In this document: positions 7,605 through 17,410 of the stretch, piece by piece
How positions within the stretch are numbered: the stretch's first letter is position 1
How the letters are laid out: every line of letters begins with the position of its first letter
Assembly (NCBI RefSeq): GCF_003031675.1
Contig: NZ_PYWX01000013.1
Location: 1-54,797, forward strand
Reading direction: 5' to 3'
DNA: 54,797 bases
Source of the DNA: Pseudomonas palleroniana
Lineage (GTDB): Bacteria > Pseudomonadota > Gammaproteobacteria > Pseudomonadales > Pseudomonadaceae
Program-made: the position numbers and the translations under genes
Notes under the pieces: model-generated
What the model was told of the DNA's origin: nothing
The model's input: only the letters and a program-made list of their open reading frames with translations
Database searches by the model: none

Positions 7605-8606
7605 CTAGCGCAGTGCGAGCAAGGCTGTGACCAACGGCTGTAGATCCAGACGATTGACGACCTTCACCTGTTCGATCATCGCCTCAGGCCAACACTGCAG
7701 CCCCAGGCACGCGCCGAGCATGGCACCGAGCATCGCGGCGATGGTGTCGGTGTCGCCGCCGAGGCTGGCGGCCAGGCACAGCGCTTCGAATGCGCTCATA
7801 TCACCCACCGCCACTTGCTGGGCCAGGGCGAACGACACCACTACCGATTCCTGGGACGCCACGGAGGTGCCGATCAACTCATAAAGCAGGTCGGCGAACA
7901 GCGCCTTGTCGCCGCTGCCCACGCTCAAGGTGCGCGCCCAACTGATCCGCGTGGAAATGCGTCCGCCAGCCACCCAATAGCCATGGTCCTGCGCTTGTTG
8001 GGCGATCTGGACGCCGATGTTCAAGGCTTCACCCAGGTCCACGCCGTTGATGCCGGCCGACACCACCGCCGCCACCGCCGCCGCACTGGAGATACCCAGC
8101 GTGGTGTTATGGGTGACCTGGCACGCCTGGACCACCGCCTGGATAAACTGCGCCGGGTCGCGGATGTCGGCGGCAATGCCCACCGGCGTAATACGCATGG
8201 CCGCACCATTGGTGGTGCCGTAGCGTCCGGACTCTTGCGGCGTGTGGCCGGCGAGGATCATCTCGATCGCGCGCTTGGTCGACGGGCCGAGCAAATCCTG
8301 GGAGCCCTTGGCGCGCATGGCTGCTTCCCAGTCGATCAGACGTTGGGCGAGCACCTGGGGGTCGATCTTGCCCTGGCCTTCGACCAGTAACTCACCGACC
8401 AGGATCGCTTGCTCGGTGTCATCCGTAATCGAACCGGCCGGCATGTTCGGGGCGATAGGCTGGTCGGCGTGAGCGTCTTGCAGAGCGGTGATGGCACCAA
8501 ATTGCATGCGCACTTGCTCTCGACTCAGGGACTGGGTGGGCATCCCCAAGGCATCGCCCAGGGCCAAGCCGTAGAAGGCGCCAAGCGCGCGGTCTTGCGG
8601 GCTCAT
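7605..8606 (-). CDS. ADP-ribosylglycohydrolase family protein
   Basis: Member of the DraG/ARH family, all-alpha enzymes with a binuclear Mg/Mn site that cleave N- or O-glycosidic bonds to ribose. The 333 residues show GLALGDALGMPTQ near residue 14, ITDDTEQA near 60 (first metal ligands) and SLGGDTDTIAAMLGA near 282 (second metal motif), so the active site looks complete. The ATG overlaps the stop of the GntR gene (ATGA). In this cluster it probably cleaves an imported ribosyl compound, after which the PfkB kinase phosphorylates the sugar; removal of ADP-ribose from protein is the alternative. The substrate is not known. Confidence 0.88.
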   Translation of the reverse strand: MSPQDRALGAFYGLALGDALGMPTQSLSREQVRMQFGAITALQDAHADQPIAPNMPAGSITDDTEQAILVGELLVEGQGKIDPQVLAQRLIDWEAAMRAKGSQDLLGPSTKRAIEMILAGHTPQESGRYGTTNGAAMRITPVGIAADIRDPAQFIQAVVQACQVTHNTTLGISSAAAVAAVVSAGINGVDLGEALNIGVQIAQQAQDHGYWVAGGRISTRISWARTLSVGSGDKALFADLLYELIGTSVASQESVVVSFALAQQVAVGDMSAFEALCLAASLGGDTDTIAAMLGAMLGACLGLQCWPEAMIEQVKVVNRLDLQPLVTALLALR

Positions 8607-9316
8607 TTCGACGCTCCAAACTGCAGGTGCAGACGAAAATGCAGAGGGTCCAGCCAGCTTTCGACATATTCCATGAAACGCTCGCGACGGTCGTAGGTAG
8701 TGCGTGCGGCTTTGAGAAACACGCAGCCGGCGGGTCGCCCGAGCAACTCGGCATCGTCGTCACTCAAGGCTTCGGCGCCGATCCATTGGTCGCCGTTGGC
8801 GCCTATGTAGCCAAAGGCTGCCAAGGTGATGGTCAGTGAGTTATCGATCAGGCCGACACTGGGCAAGCTTTCCAAACCACCGCAAGCAGGCATCAACGAG
8901 CGCTCCAGGGACACCGCGACACCATCGGGGGTGCGGCGCAGGCGGTCGAGCGCAATGAACTGGTCGCTGCCGAAACGGCTGAGCAGGTCAGGACGGGTTA
9001 CGGCTTCCAGGCGCAGGATATCGGTGGTCACCTGCGCGCCCGTATCGGCCAGGGCCTGGGCCCACCCGCTGCGTTGGTCGAGCGCCATGCCGTCAAAGGT
9101 GACGATGGAGCCGACACCGCTCTGGGTGGCGATGTAGTTGCGCCGCTTGAGTTCGGCCAGTGCTTCGCGCAGGGTGCCGCGGCTGACCGCGAACTCTTCG
9201 GCCAACTGGTGCTCGCCGGGGAGCAGGAAACCGTCGGCCATCACTCCAGCCTCGATCCGGCGGATGAGTTCGTCGACGACGCGTTTTTTCTTATCAAATC
9301 GAACATGTTTAATCAT
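8603..9316 (-). CDS. GntR family transcriptional regulator (HutC/UTRA type)
   Basis: Ligand-sensing repressor of 237 residues. The N-terminal winged helix (residues about 8-75) contains LPGEHQLAEEFAVSRGTLRE, the GntR recognition helix, and the C-terminal half (ALDRLRRTPDGVAVSLERSL and YVESWLDPLHFRL) is a UTRA effector-binding domain. It leads the glycohydrolase-permease-kinase operon, overlapping the next gene by 4 bp, and very likely controls it. I chose the ATG at 9316; a TTG two codons upstream (9322) is possible. No Shine-Dalgarno sequence is visible, and an inverted repeat ACATG-N6-CATGT overlaps the start. Confidence 0.85.
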   Translation of the reverse strand: MIKHVRFDKKKRVVDELIRRIEAGVMADGFLLPGEHQLAEEFAVSRGTLREALAELKRRNYIATQSGVGSIVTFDGMALDQRSGWAQALADTGAQVTTDILRLEAVTRPDLLSRFGSDQFIALDRLRRTPDGVAVSLERSLMPACGGLESLPSVGLIDNSLTITLAAFGYIGANGDQWIGAEALSDDDAELLGRPAGCVFLKAARTTYDRRERFMEYVESWLDPLHFRLHLQFGASK

Positions 9317-9318
9317 GT
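9303..9318. promoter_or_regulatory. Inverted repeat over the GntR gene start, possible operator
   Basis: ACATG-TTTAAT-CATGT, perfect 5-bp arms covering the start codon of the GntR-family gene. A weak promoter candidate just upstream on the minus strand (TTGCGG, 18 bp, TATCAA) would start transcription almost at the ATG, so bound protein here could block initiation. Suggestive only. Confidence 0.3.
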
Positions 9319-9386
9319 ACAAATTGATAGCCGAAAGCGCCGGTTTCCCGCAAGCAAATTATTTCAGGGAGATGAAAAAACGCGCC

Positions 9387-9947
9387 TCAGGGTTCCAGGC
9401 CAATGGGGAAAAACTCCCCGCCGCTCCAGACTCCCAGCCAGTTCTGACCGTTGATCGGGCGGCTCACCGCCAGCTCGACCAATTGATAGAACGCGTTGCG
9501 ATGCACGAGGGCCTCCAGGTTGGTACGCACCCGCAGATAGGGGGCCGGTTCCTGGGTGATCGGATCGATCACCACCCGCAACGGGTGGTCGAGGCCGGCG
9601 TCGATCTGCTCGTCGACATTGGTCGTAAAGCGCAGCACCTGGTCTTCGCCCTGCCCTTGCACCTCCAGGGTCAACGCGACAAACGGCGCATCATCGACGC
9701 GGATGCCGACCTTTTCCACGGGCGTGACCAGAAAGTACTCGTCACCGTCACGGCGGATGATATTGGAAAACAACTTGACCATCGGCTTACGTCCAATCGG
9801 CGTGCCCTGATAAAACCAGGTGCCGTCGCGGGCGATGCGCATGTCGATGTGGCCGCAGAAATCCGGATTCCACAGGTGCACTGGCGCCGGTCCCTTACCC
9901 TTGGGCAATTGGGCCAACAGATCATTGGCCTTGGCGGAATCGGTCAT
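9387..9947 (-). CDS. DUF1285 domain-containing protein
   Basis: Conserved cytoplasmic protein of 186 residues that matches the DUF1285 family over its full length: VHLWNPDFCGHIDMRIARDG, then WFYQGTPIGRKPMVKLFSNI, FLVTPVEKVGI, and the C-terminal NWLGVWSGGEFFPIG. No signal peptide and no catalytic motif that I recognise. The next gene upstream is a lipoprotein gene 15 bp away in the same direction; together they form a small conserved Pseudomonas unit. Function unknown. Confidence 0.85.
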   Translation of the reverse strand: MTDSAKANDLLAQLPKGKGPAPVHLWNPDFCGHIDMRIARDGTWFYQGTPIGRKPMVKLFSNIIRRDGDEYFLVTPVEKVGIRVDDAPFVALTLEVQGQGEDQVLRFTTNVDEQIDAGLDHPLRVVIDPITQEPAPYLRVRTNLEALVHRNAFYQLVELAVSRPINGQNWLGVWSGGEFFPIGLEP

Positions 9948-9962
9948 CGGGTTCTCCTGCTC

Positions 9963-10568
9963 TTACTGATTGCTCATACCCAGCAAGCCTCGGGCGTACT
10001 GCGCCAGTGGGCGGGCAATCAGATCTTCTGGCTTGTTGTCGTGGAACGTCAGTAAACCGCCACGACTGCGAATGCGTGCAGTATCAATCAAATACTGGGT
10101 GCTGGTCTCGATCAACATGATCTGGATCACCCCGCTGTCCAGGCCCAGCCGGTCCAGGGCCTGCTGATCGGTCCACTCATCGGCGTTGCCGATACGGTCA
10201 TCGGCTGCCGCAAAGCGGCAATACAACAGGTAATGCGCCCCTGCGGCCCGCGCTTCAGCCATGGCTTGTTCGAGCCCTTCCGGCTTGCGGGCGCGGCGCA
10301 CCATGGGGAAATACTCGACGAAGCCATTGAAGGCTTCCTCGGCCACCACGTTGGGACGCGGGTAGGCGCTGCCCGGCGGCACAAAGGCGCCCTGGGCGAT
10401 AAACACAAAGGAGTCCGGCTGTATACGAACCGAGGCCGTACGGCGTGTATCACTGTGGTCCAGCAACCCGGCGTCGCTCATCTGATAACGGGTGCCTTCG
10501 GCCATATCGCTGACGGTCATGCAACCACTCAGCGTCAACGACGCCAGCAACAAAACCAGACTACGCAT
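9963..10568 (-). CDS. DUF4823-type lipoprotein
   Basis: Predicted lipoprotein of 201 residues. The N-terminus MRSLVLLLASLTLSGCMTVS contains the lipobox LSGC with Cys at residue 16. The ATG at 10568 follows GGAGGA; a longer in-frame reading back to 10649 would bury the signal peptide and is rejected. The mature part (TRYQMSDAGLLDHSDTRR, ARAAGAHYLLYCRF, STQYLIDTARIRSRGG) matches the DUF4823 family as I recall it. Membrane side and function are unknown. It precedes the DUF1285 gene by 15 bp. Confidence 0.8.
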   Translation of the reverse strand: MRSLVLLLASLTLSGCMTVSDMAEGTRYQMSDAGLLDHSDTRRTASVRIQPDSFVFIAQGAFVPPGSAYPRPNVVAEEAFNGFVEYFPMVRRARKPEGLEQAMAEARAAGAHYLLYCRFAAADDRIGNADEWTDQQALDRLGLDSGVIQIMLIETSTQYLIDTARIRSRGGLLTFHDNKPEDLIARPLAQYARGLLGMSNQ

Positions 10569-10655
10569 CCTAATCCTCCAGAAGCCGGTGACGGAAAACC
10601 GGCGAATGGGGGTCAGATGCAGGTTTTGCGCCATTTGGTAGCAACACATAACAAA

Positions 10656-10792
10656 TGTGGGAGGGGGCTTGCTCCCGATGGACTGCGTAGCAGGCCCATT
10701 TTTGAGGCCGCTGCGCGGCCTATCGGGAGCAAGCCCCCTCCCACAGTGACAGCGTAAGCCTTAACTGACAGGTATTAGGGCAAGCCCCCACA
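10656..10792. repeat. REP pair plus outer arm, identical core to the 30.2-kb copy
   Basis: The REP pair at 10656-10745 is 90 bp long and identical base for base to 30242-30331, including the internal spacer GGACTGCGTAGCAGGCCC and GAGGCCGCTGCGCGGCC. It is followed by CCTTAACTGACAGGTATTAG at about 10759, the outer-arm sequence also seen at 3.2 kb and 30.3 kb. It sits between moaA and the lipoprotein gene. Confidence 0.9.
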
Positions 10793-10820
10793 TTGGGTGT
10801 TGGGTTGCCCTGGGGGTGGG

Positions 10821-11789
10821 TTAGCCGCCTATGATCTTCATGATCGTCGCGCCGCCGGAGAAAGCGACTTCCTGCTTGTCGCCCAGGGCTTTCATCAACA
10901 AGCCTTGCAGGGCCGGCAAAGCCTGGTGGCGCGGCTTGTCCAGCAGGTCACCGATGTAATGCCGGTTACTCGACGACAGGCAACCATGCAACCAACCGGT
11001 AGAGGACAGCCGCAGTCGCGAACACGTGCGGCAAAACGGTACGCTTTCATTGGCGATCACACCGAAGAAGCCTTTGCCCGGCACCTCATAACGCACCGCC
11101 GTGGCATCCACGGGGGCATCGGCTTGCAGGTAGTCGTGATGTTCGCCGATCAGGCTGAGCAGTTGCTGCAGGCTGACAAATTGCTGCAGGAACGCGTTGG
11201 AGTCCTTGGCCAGGTGGCCCATGCGCATCAGCTCGATAAAGCGCAGCTCGTAACCACGCTCCAGGCAGTAGTCGAGCAGCGGCATCACCTGGTCCAGGTT
11301 CTGCCCGCGCAGTGGCACCATGTTGACCTTGATCTTGATCCCGGCCGCACGGGCCTGGTCCATACCGGCGAGCACGCTGGCCAGGTCGCCGCCACGGGCA
11401 ATGCCGCGGAAGGCGTCGGCGTCCAGGGTATCGAGGGAGACGTTGATGCGCCGAATACCGGCATCCAGCAACAGCGGCAGTTTGCGCGCGAGCAACTGGC
11501 CGTTGGTGGTCAGGCTGATGTCACTCAGGCCCATCTGCCCTACCGCGCCCATGAAGGCTTCCAGCTTGGGGCTAACCAACGGCTCGCCGCCGGTGATACG
11601 CAGGCGGTCGATGCCCGCCGCTTCGATCAGGTAGGCCACGCCACGCGCCATCGCCTCAGCCGAGAGTTCATCCTGGGCAGCCACCAATCGCTTGCCATTG
11701 GGCACGCAATAGGTACACGCATAATTGCAGGCTGAAGTCAGGCTGATCCGCAAATTGCGAAACCGCCTGCCTTGACGATCAACGATCAT
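10821..11789 (-). CDS. moaA: GTP 3',8-cyclase MoaA (radical SAM, molybdopterin biosynthesis)
   Basis: Radical-SAM enzyme for the first step of molybdenum cofactor synthesis, rearranging GTP to the cyclic precursor of cPMP. The 322 residues carry the N-terminal cluster motif C21-x3-C25-x2-C28 (CNYACTYC), ITGGEPL near residue 65 for SAM binding, and the C-terminal second [4Fe-4S] motif FCRTCSRLR...GCL near 255. The C-terminus ends in Gly-Gly (KIIGG), needed in MoaA. GGAGTGAT precedes the ATG. Length is slightly short of the usual 329-332. Pseudomonads often carry more than one MoaA homologue, so this could be the second copy. Confidence 0.87.
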   Translation of the reverse strand: MIVDRQGRRFRNLRISLTSACNYACTYCVPNGKRLVAAQDELSAEAMARGVAYLIEAAGIDRLRITGGEPLVSPKLEAFMGAVGQMGLSDISLTTNGQLLARKLPLLLDAGIRRINVSLDTLDADAFRGIARGGDLASVLAGMDQARAAGIKIKVNMVPLRGQNLDQVMPLLDYCLERGYELRFIELMRMGHLAKDSNAFLQQFVSLQQLLSLIGEHHDYLQADAPVDATAVRYEVPGKGFFGVIANESVPFCRTCSRLRLSSTGWLHGCLSSSNRHYIGDLLDKPRHQALPALQGLLMKALGDKQEVAFSGGATIMKIIGG

Positions 11790-11903
11790 GGATCACTCCG
11801 GCAGAGGATAATATGGGCGCGCTAGAAGCTGACTCAATAATCAGCTTTTAGCAAGATCCCTGCCTGAGTATATTCCCGGGATACCGCGCCAGGCAGAAAA
11901 TCA

Positions 11904-12545
11904 TCAGGGTGCGGGCGGCAGGTCCGTCGAGTGTTTGCGCTTATTGCCCATGCGCACACCGATGTCCATCAGGAACTGGAAAAAGCCTTCCTGATCTTCC
12001 AGCACATTACTCCAGAACGGCGAGTGGTACAGCGCCACGGCGCCGTGCACCAACGCCCAGGCGGCGCAGTAGTGGAAATAGGGCGGCACATCTTCAAGCT
12101 TGCCTTCGCTGATCCGGCCCTTGATCAGCAAGGTCAGGCGTTCGAAGTTCGAGGCACGGATCTTGTGCAGCTCCTCGACCATTTCCGGCACCTGATGCCC
12201 CTTGACTACCTTTTCTTCCAGGCGGTCGAACAGGCGATAACGCTGCGGGTCGCGCATGCGGAACTCGAAGTAGGCCCGGGACAGGGCTTCCTTGTCCTTG
12301 TCCACGTCGGCCGAGTGCAACAACTCGTTCAAGTCGCGCTCGTAGTCGAGCATCAGGCGCAGGTAAATCTCGGCCTTGGACTTGAAGTGCTTGTAGATGG
12401 TGCCTTTGCCGATACCCACGGCATCCGCAATCATCTCGACGGTGACGCTGTCTTCACCTTGTTCGAGGAACAGCTTGAGTGCGGTGTCGAGAATTTCCTG
12501 CTCGCGGCGGCGAAACTCACGGACCTTACGGGGTTCTTTTTGCAT
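11904..12545 (-). CDS. TetR family transcriptional regulator
   Basis: DNA-binding regulator of 213 residues. The N-terminal helix-turn-helix is clear: REQEILDTALKLFLEQG, then VEMIADAVGIGKGTIYKHFK at residues about 36-55. The rest is an all-helical ligand-binding domain. It corresponds in position to the TetR gene PA2957 near tatD in P. aeruginosa. The ligand and targets are not evident. The gap to moaA is 114 bp. Confidence 0.88.
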   Translation of the reverse strand: MQKEPRKVREFRRREQEILDTALKLFLEQGEDSVTVEMIADAVGIGKGTIYKHFKSKAEIYLRLMLDYERDLNELLHSADVDKDKEALSRAYFEFRMRDPQRYRLFDRLEEKVVKGHQVPEMVEELHKIRASNFERLTLLIKGRISEGKLEDVPPYFHYCAAWALVHGAVALYHSPFWSNVLEDQEGFFQFLMDIGVRMGNKRKHSTDLPPAP

Positions 12546-12844
12546 GAGGAAAAGGTCTGCAGAGTGAATAGGTGAAGGGTTGCGCAGGGCCAGGGATACC
12601 TGGCGATACGATTTACCCGGTTCGAGGGATTATCCCGACTGAACGGTCGTTGGGCAACGCCTATGTGAACCCGCTCCGCACTAAACTTTCAGCACGCCAA
12701 CGTTTTTACCGATATCAGTCAGAAATAATACGCAACACCTGCACCTGCCCATCAACCCAATGAGAACTCAAGGGAAGCGCGTGTATTCCAAATCTGTTTA
12801 AAAAACGATCAGATCCGACTGGACTGAATAGGATAGTGATCAAT
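12546..12844. other. Intergenic region upstream of rgsA
   Basis: About 300 bp between the TetR gene and the small RNA. It should contain the TetR promoter (leftward) and the rgsA promoter (rightward), the latter in the AT-rich part near 12790-12840. I could not fix a confident -10/-35 pair. No coding frame here looks real. Confidence 0.5.
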
Positions 12845-12970
12845 ACTTCAACTGTCGGCGTGGCATCTCCCCCAAGTGGCGCGTCGACCCGGGTACCGAC
12901 GGACTGCGTACCCTTGTTTACTCCTAATGGTCTTAGCCCGGATTCACCCCCCAGAACCCGGGTTTTTTTT
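12845..12970 (+). ncRNA. rgsA: Small regulatory RNA RgsA (P16)
   Basis: A non-coding stretch between the TetR gene and tatD on the opposite strand to both. Its position matches RgsA (PA2958.1/P16 in P. aeruginosa), an RpoS-dependent sRNA linked to Gac/Rsm regulation and oxidative stress. The sequence shows a hairpin GGGTAC...GTACCC at about 12890-12913, a single-stranded middle TTGTTTACTCCTAATGG, and a terminator with CCCGG...CCGGG followed by eight T at 12963-12970. The 5' end is approximate. Identity rests on locus and structure recalled from the literature, not on a covariance search. Confidence 0.75.
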
Positions 12971-12988
12971 GCCTGCCGTTTAAGCCTC

Positions 12989-13774
12989 TTACACAGCGAC
13001 GTGAGCCAACGGAAACAGGCGCCGGAAATTCTCGGTGGTCTGTTCGGCAAAACGCTCGTAGGACTCGCCGCGCAGCATTGCCAGATAATCCGCTACGTCG
13101 CGCACATACTCCGGCAGGTTCGGTTTGCCACGATGGGGAATCGGCGCCAGGTACGGCGAATCGGTCTCCACCAGCAGGCGGTCGGCCGGCACTTGGCGCG
13201 CTACGTCACGCAAAGCGTCAGCATTGCGGAAGGTGACGATGCCTGACAGGGAGATATAGAAACCCAGGTCCAGAGCGGCCTTGGCCATGTCCCAGTCTTC
13301 AGTGAAGCAATGCAGCACACCCGCCTGGGGCAGTGCCGCTTCGCGCAGCAAGGCCAGGGTGTCGGCGCGGGCGCCACGGGTATGGACAATCACCGGCTTG
13401 GCGGTTTGCCGGGCGGCTTGCAGGTGCAGGCGGAACGACGCTTGCTGCAATTCGGCCGCTTCAGGCTCGTAGTGGTAATCCAGCCCGGTCTCGCCGATGG
13501 CCACCACGCGCGGGTGGTTGAGTTCACTCAGCAACCAATCGAGGGCCGGCGCTTCGCCGGGCTTGAGGTCCAGCGGGTGGATACCCACCGAGCAATCCAC
13601 ATCGGCGTAACGCTCGGCCAGGGCCTTGACGTCGGCGGCGTTCTCGGCGCTGACGCCGATACACAGGAAGTGCCCTACCCCGCGCTGGCGCGCCGCTTCA
13701 AGGGCAGCGTCAAGGGAGCCGCCGTGCTGGGCAAGGTCGAGTCGATCAAGATGGCAATGGGAATCTACGAGCAT
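12989..13774 (-). CDS. TatD family metal-dependent hydrolase (YcfH type)
   Basis: Metal-dependent DNase/hydrolase with a TIM barrel, 261 residues. Metal ligands are visible: HxH at residues 6-8 (DSHCHLD), Glu in GETGLDYHYE near 95, His in IVHTR near 130 and HCF near 155, and Asp in ETDSPYLAP near 205. It belongs to the YcfH branch found with holB in many gamma-proteobacteria. A weak ribosome site precedes the ATG at 13774. Only 63 bp separate it from holB, although P. aeruginosa has pilZ at this place. Confidence 0.9.
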   Translation of the reverse strand: MLVDSHCHLDRLDLAQHGGSLDAALEAARQRGVGHFLCIGVSAENAADVKALAERYADVDCSVGIHPLDLKPGEAPALDWLLSELNHPRVVAIGETGLDYHYEPEAAELQQASFRLHLQAARQTAKPVIVHTRGARADTLALLREAALPQAGVLHCFTEDWDMAKAALDLGFYISLSGIVTFRNADALRDVARQVPADRLLVETDSPYLAPIPHRGKPNLPEYVRDVADYLAMLRGESYERFAEQTTENFRRLFPLAHVAV

Positions 13775-13837
13775 AGGAAGTTACAACTTGAGTCACGATA
13801 AGTGTCTGGCCAACGATACACCCGTCAGCCACGGAAA

Positions 13838-15461
<1,624 letters not shown>

Positions 15462-15471
15462 TTAGTCAGAG

Positions 15472-16593
15472 TCATTGCAGGCTTTGCGGCGCGGCGGTGT
15501 CCGGCGCGGGCTCAGTGGGCGCATCGGCCGGTGGCGTTGTGTCTTGCGGCGGCTTGACCACCGGCGCCGGGCTGGAGCGATAGTCGGCACGGCGCTTGAG
15601 TTGAAACTCACGCACGGCCGCATTATGCGCATCCAGGTCATCGGAAAAAATATGGCTGCCATCGCCACGCGCAACAAAATACAGGCTGCTACCCGGCACC
15701 GGGTTCAACGCCGCGTGGATGGCCTCGCGGCCGACCATGGCGATCGGCGTCGGCGGCAGGCCGGCGACCATGTAGGTGTTGTACGGGTTGGCCTCCTTGA
15801 GATGCGCCCGCGTCAGCTTGCCGGTGTAGCGTTCGCCCAGGCCATAGATCACCGTCGGGTCGGTCTGCAGCAGCATGCCCATCTTCATGCGCCGCACGAA
15901 CACCCCGGCAATCTGCCCCCGCTCCTCCGGCACCCCGGTCTCCTTCTCCACCAGCGAGGCCATGATCAGCGCTTGATAGGGATCGGTGTAAGGTGCATCG
16001 GCAGCCCGCTTGCTCCACTCCTGAGCGAGTACATCGTCCAGGCGGTTGTAGGCTTTTTTCAGGAATTCGACATCGGTCATGCCGCGCACGAAGCGATAGG
16101 TGTCCGGGAAGAAGCGCCCTTCAGGAAACACGTCCGGGTGGCCGAGTTTTTCCATCACTTCCTTGTCGCTCAGGCCGGACAGGGTCTGCACAATTTTTTC
16201 GTGCTTGGCCAACGCTGCGCGCACCTGGCGGAAATTCCAGCCTTCGACCAGCGTCAGGCTGTATTGCACCACTTCGCCACGCAGCCATAGACCGATCAAG
16301 CCTTCAGCAGTCAAGCCAGGGGTCACGCGGTATTCGCCGCTGTGCAGTGGCTGGCCGTCAAGGTTGAAACGCCAGTACAGGCGCAGCCAGAAGGCACCGT
16401 CAAGCACACCCTCGGCCTCCAGGCGATTGAAGGTGCCCGTCGGGGTTGCCCCGGCCGGTACATCCAGCAATTGCTCCTGGCTCAGCTTCAGGGGTTGTTT
16501 CAGGGCAGAATCGAGCTTCCAGGCCGAAAAGCCCAGCACAATGCCTGCCGAGACCAAGCCTATCAGCAGCAATAAAAGCAGTTTTCGTATCAA
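15472..16593 (-). CDS. mltG: Endolytic murein transglycosylase MltG
   Basis: Inner-membrane lytic transglycosylase that cuts nascent peptidoglycan strands. The product has one N-terminal membrane segment (LLLLLLIGLVSAGIVLGF) and a periplasmic YceG domain; SLVEKETGVPEERGQIAGVF contains the catalytic Glu, followed by LQTDPTVIYGLG. The C-terminal 45 residues are Pro/Ala-rich. I place the start at a TTG at 16593, just after the pabC stop; a longer frame back to 16650 would read through pabC. The product is then 373 residues. The ribosome site is weak, so coupling to pabC is probable. Confidence 0.9.
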   Translation of the reverse strand: MIRKLLLLLLIGLVSAGIVLGFSAWKLDSALKQPLKLSQEQLLDVPAGATPTGTFNRLEAEGVLDGAFWLRLYWRFNLDGQPLHSGEYRVTPGLTAEGLIGLWLRGEVVQYSLTLVEGWNFRQVRAALAKHEKIVQTLSGLSDKEVMEKLGHPDVFPEGRFFPDTYRFVRGMTDVEFLKKAYNRLDDVLAQEWSKRAADAPYTDPYQALIMASLVEKETGVPEERGQIAGVFVRRMKMGMLLQTDPTVIYGLGERYTGKLTRAHLKEANPYNTYMVAGLPPTPIAMVGREAIHAALNPVPGSSLYFVARGDGSHIFSDDLDAHNAAVREFQLKRRADYRSSPAPVVKPPQDTTPPADAPTEPAPDTAAPQSLQ

Positions 16594-16594
16594 C

Positions 16595-17410
16595 TCAAAT
16601 ATCCAATAGTGCGCGAACAATGCCCTGCAGTTTACGGGTGAGCGGCCCAACCGACCAGCTCATCGCAGCGCAGCCACGCACCGGCCAAATGCCATAAACG
16701 CTGTTGCACACAAACACTTCGTCAGCCTGCCGCAACTGCTCCAGGCTGATGTCGGCCACGGTAACAGGGAGGCCCAGTACCTGCGCCTGGGCCAAAACCT
16801 CAGCGCGCATGACCCCGGCAACCCCGCAACGATTCAGATCAGCGGTCAGCAACCCGCCGTCGCATACCAGGAACAGGTTGCTGAACACGCCTTCGATCAC
16901 GCGACCGGACATATCCAGCATCAAACCTTCGGCATGCTCGGCGTCCTGCCACTCGGCGCGAGCGATCACCTGCTCCAGGCGATTGAGGTGCTTGAGCCCT
17001 GCCAGTAATGGCTGTTCGGCCAAGCGGGTGGCGCACGGAAACAGGCGGACACCTTCAAGTCCATGGGCCGGGGGATAGGATGCGGGCGGACTGCCCTGCA
17101 AGATACGGCGCACGGGAGCGCCAGGGTTGATACCGTAACCGCGCAGGCTATCGCCGCGGGTGAGGATCAACTTGAGGACGCCGTCGCCGAGGGCGGCGGC
17201 ATACGCCAGCACTTCGCTGCGGATCATTGACTGATCCGCAACCAGCGCCAACCGCCTGCACCCCTCATCCAGGCGTTGCAGGTGGCGGTCGAGCAACACA
17301 GGCTGCCCGGCCCTGACGGCGATGGTCTCGAACAGCCCGTCGCCATACGCCAGGCCGCGATCTTTCAGAGGCACGCTGCCCGCTGGCTGACCGTCGACCC
17401 AGCTGTGCAT
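16595..17410 (-). CDS. pabC: Aminodeoxychorismate lyase
   Basis: PLP enzyme that converts 4-amino-4-deoxychorismate to p-aminobenzoate for folate. The ATG at 17410 ([20 protein letters not shown]) overlaps the fabF stop by one base; the product is 271 residues. DRGLAYGDGLFETI is the family N-terminal motif, LKHLNRLEQV near residue 140 holds the PLP Lys, and EGVFSNLFLV and VFVCNSVYGIWPV follow. The longer frame back to 17530 overlaps fabF and is not used. Part of the usual fabF-pabC-mltG arrangement. Confidence 0.93.
   Translation of the reverse strand: MHSWVDGQPAGSVPLKDRGLAYGDGLFETIAVRAGQPVLLDRHLQRLDEGCRRLALVADQSMIRSEVLAYAAALGDGVLKLILTRGDSLRGYGINPGAPVRRILQGSPPASYPPAHGLEGVRLFPCATRLAEQPLLAGLKHLNRLEQVIARAEWQDAEHAEGLMLDMSGRVIEGVFSNLFLVCDGGLLTADLNRCGVAGVMRAEVLAQAQVLGLPVTVADISLEQLRQADEVFVCNSVYGIWPVRGCAAMSWSVGPLTRKLQGIVRALLDI

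Noticed and set aside
11826..11847. Hairpin AAGCTGA...TCAGCTT between moaA and the TetR gene
   Set aside because: Only 7 bp of stem and no clean T-run on the minus strand; too weak to call a terminator.
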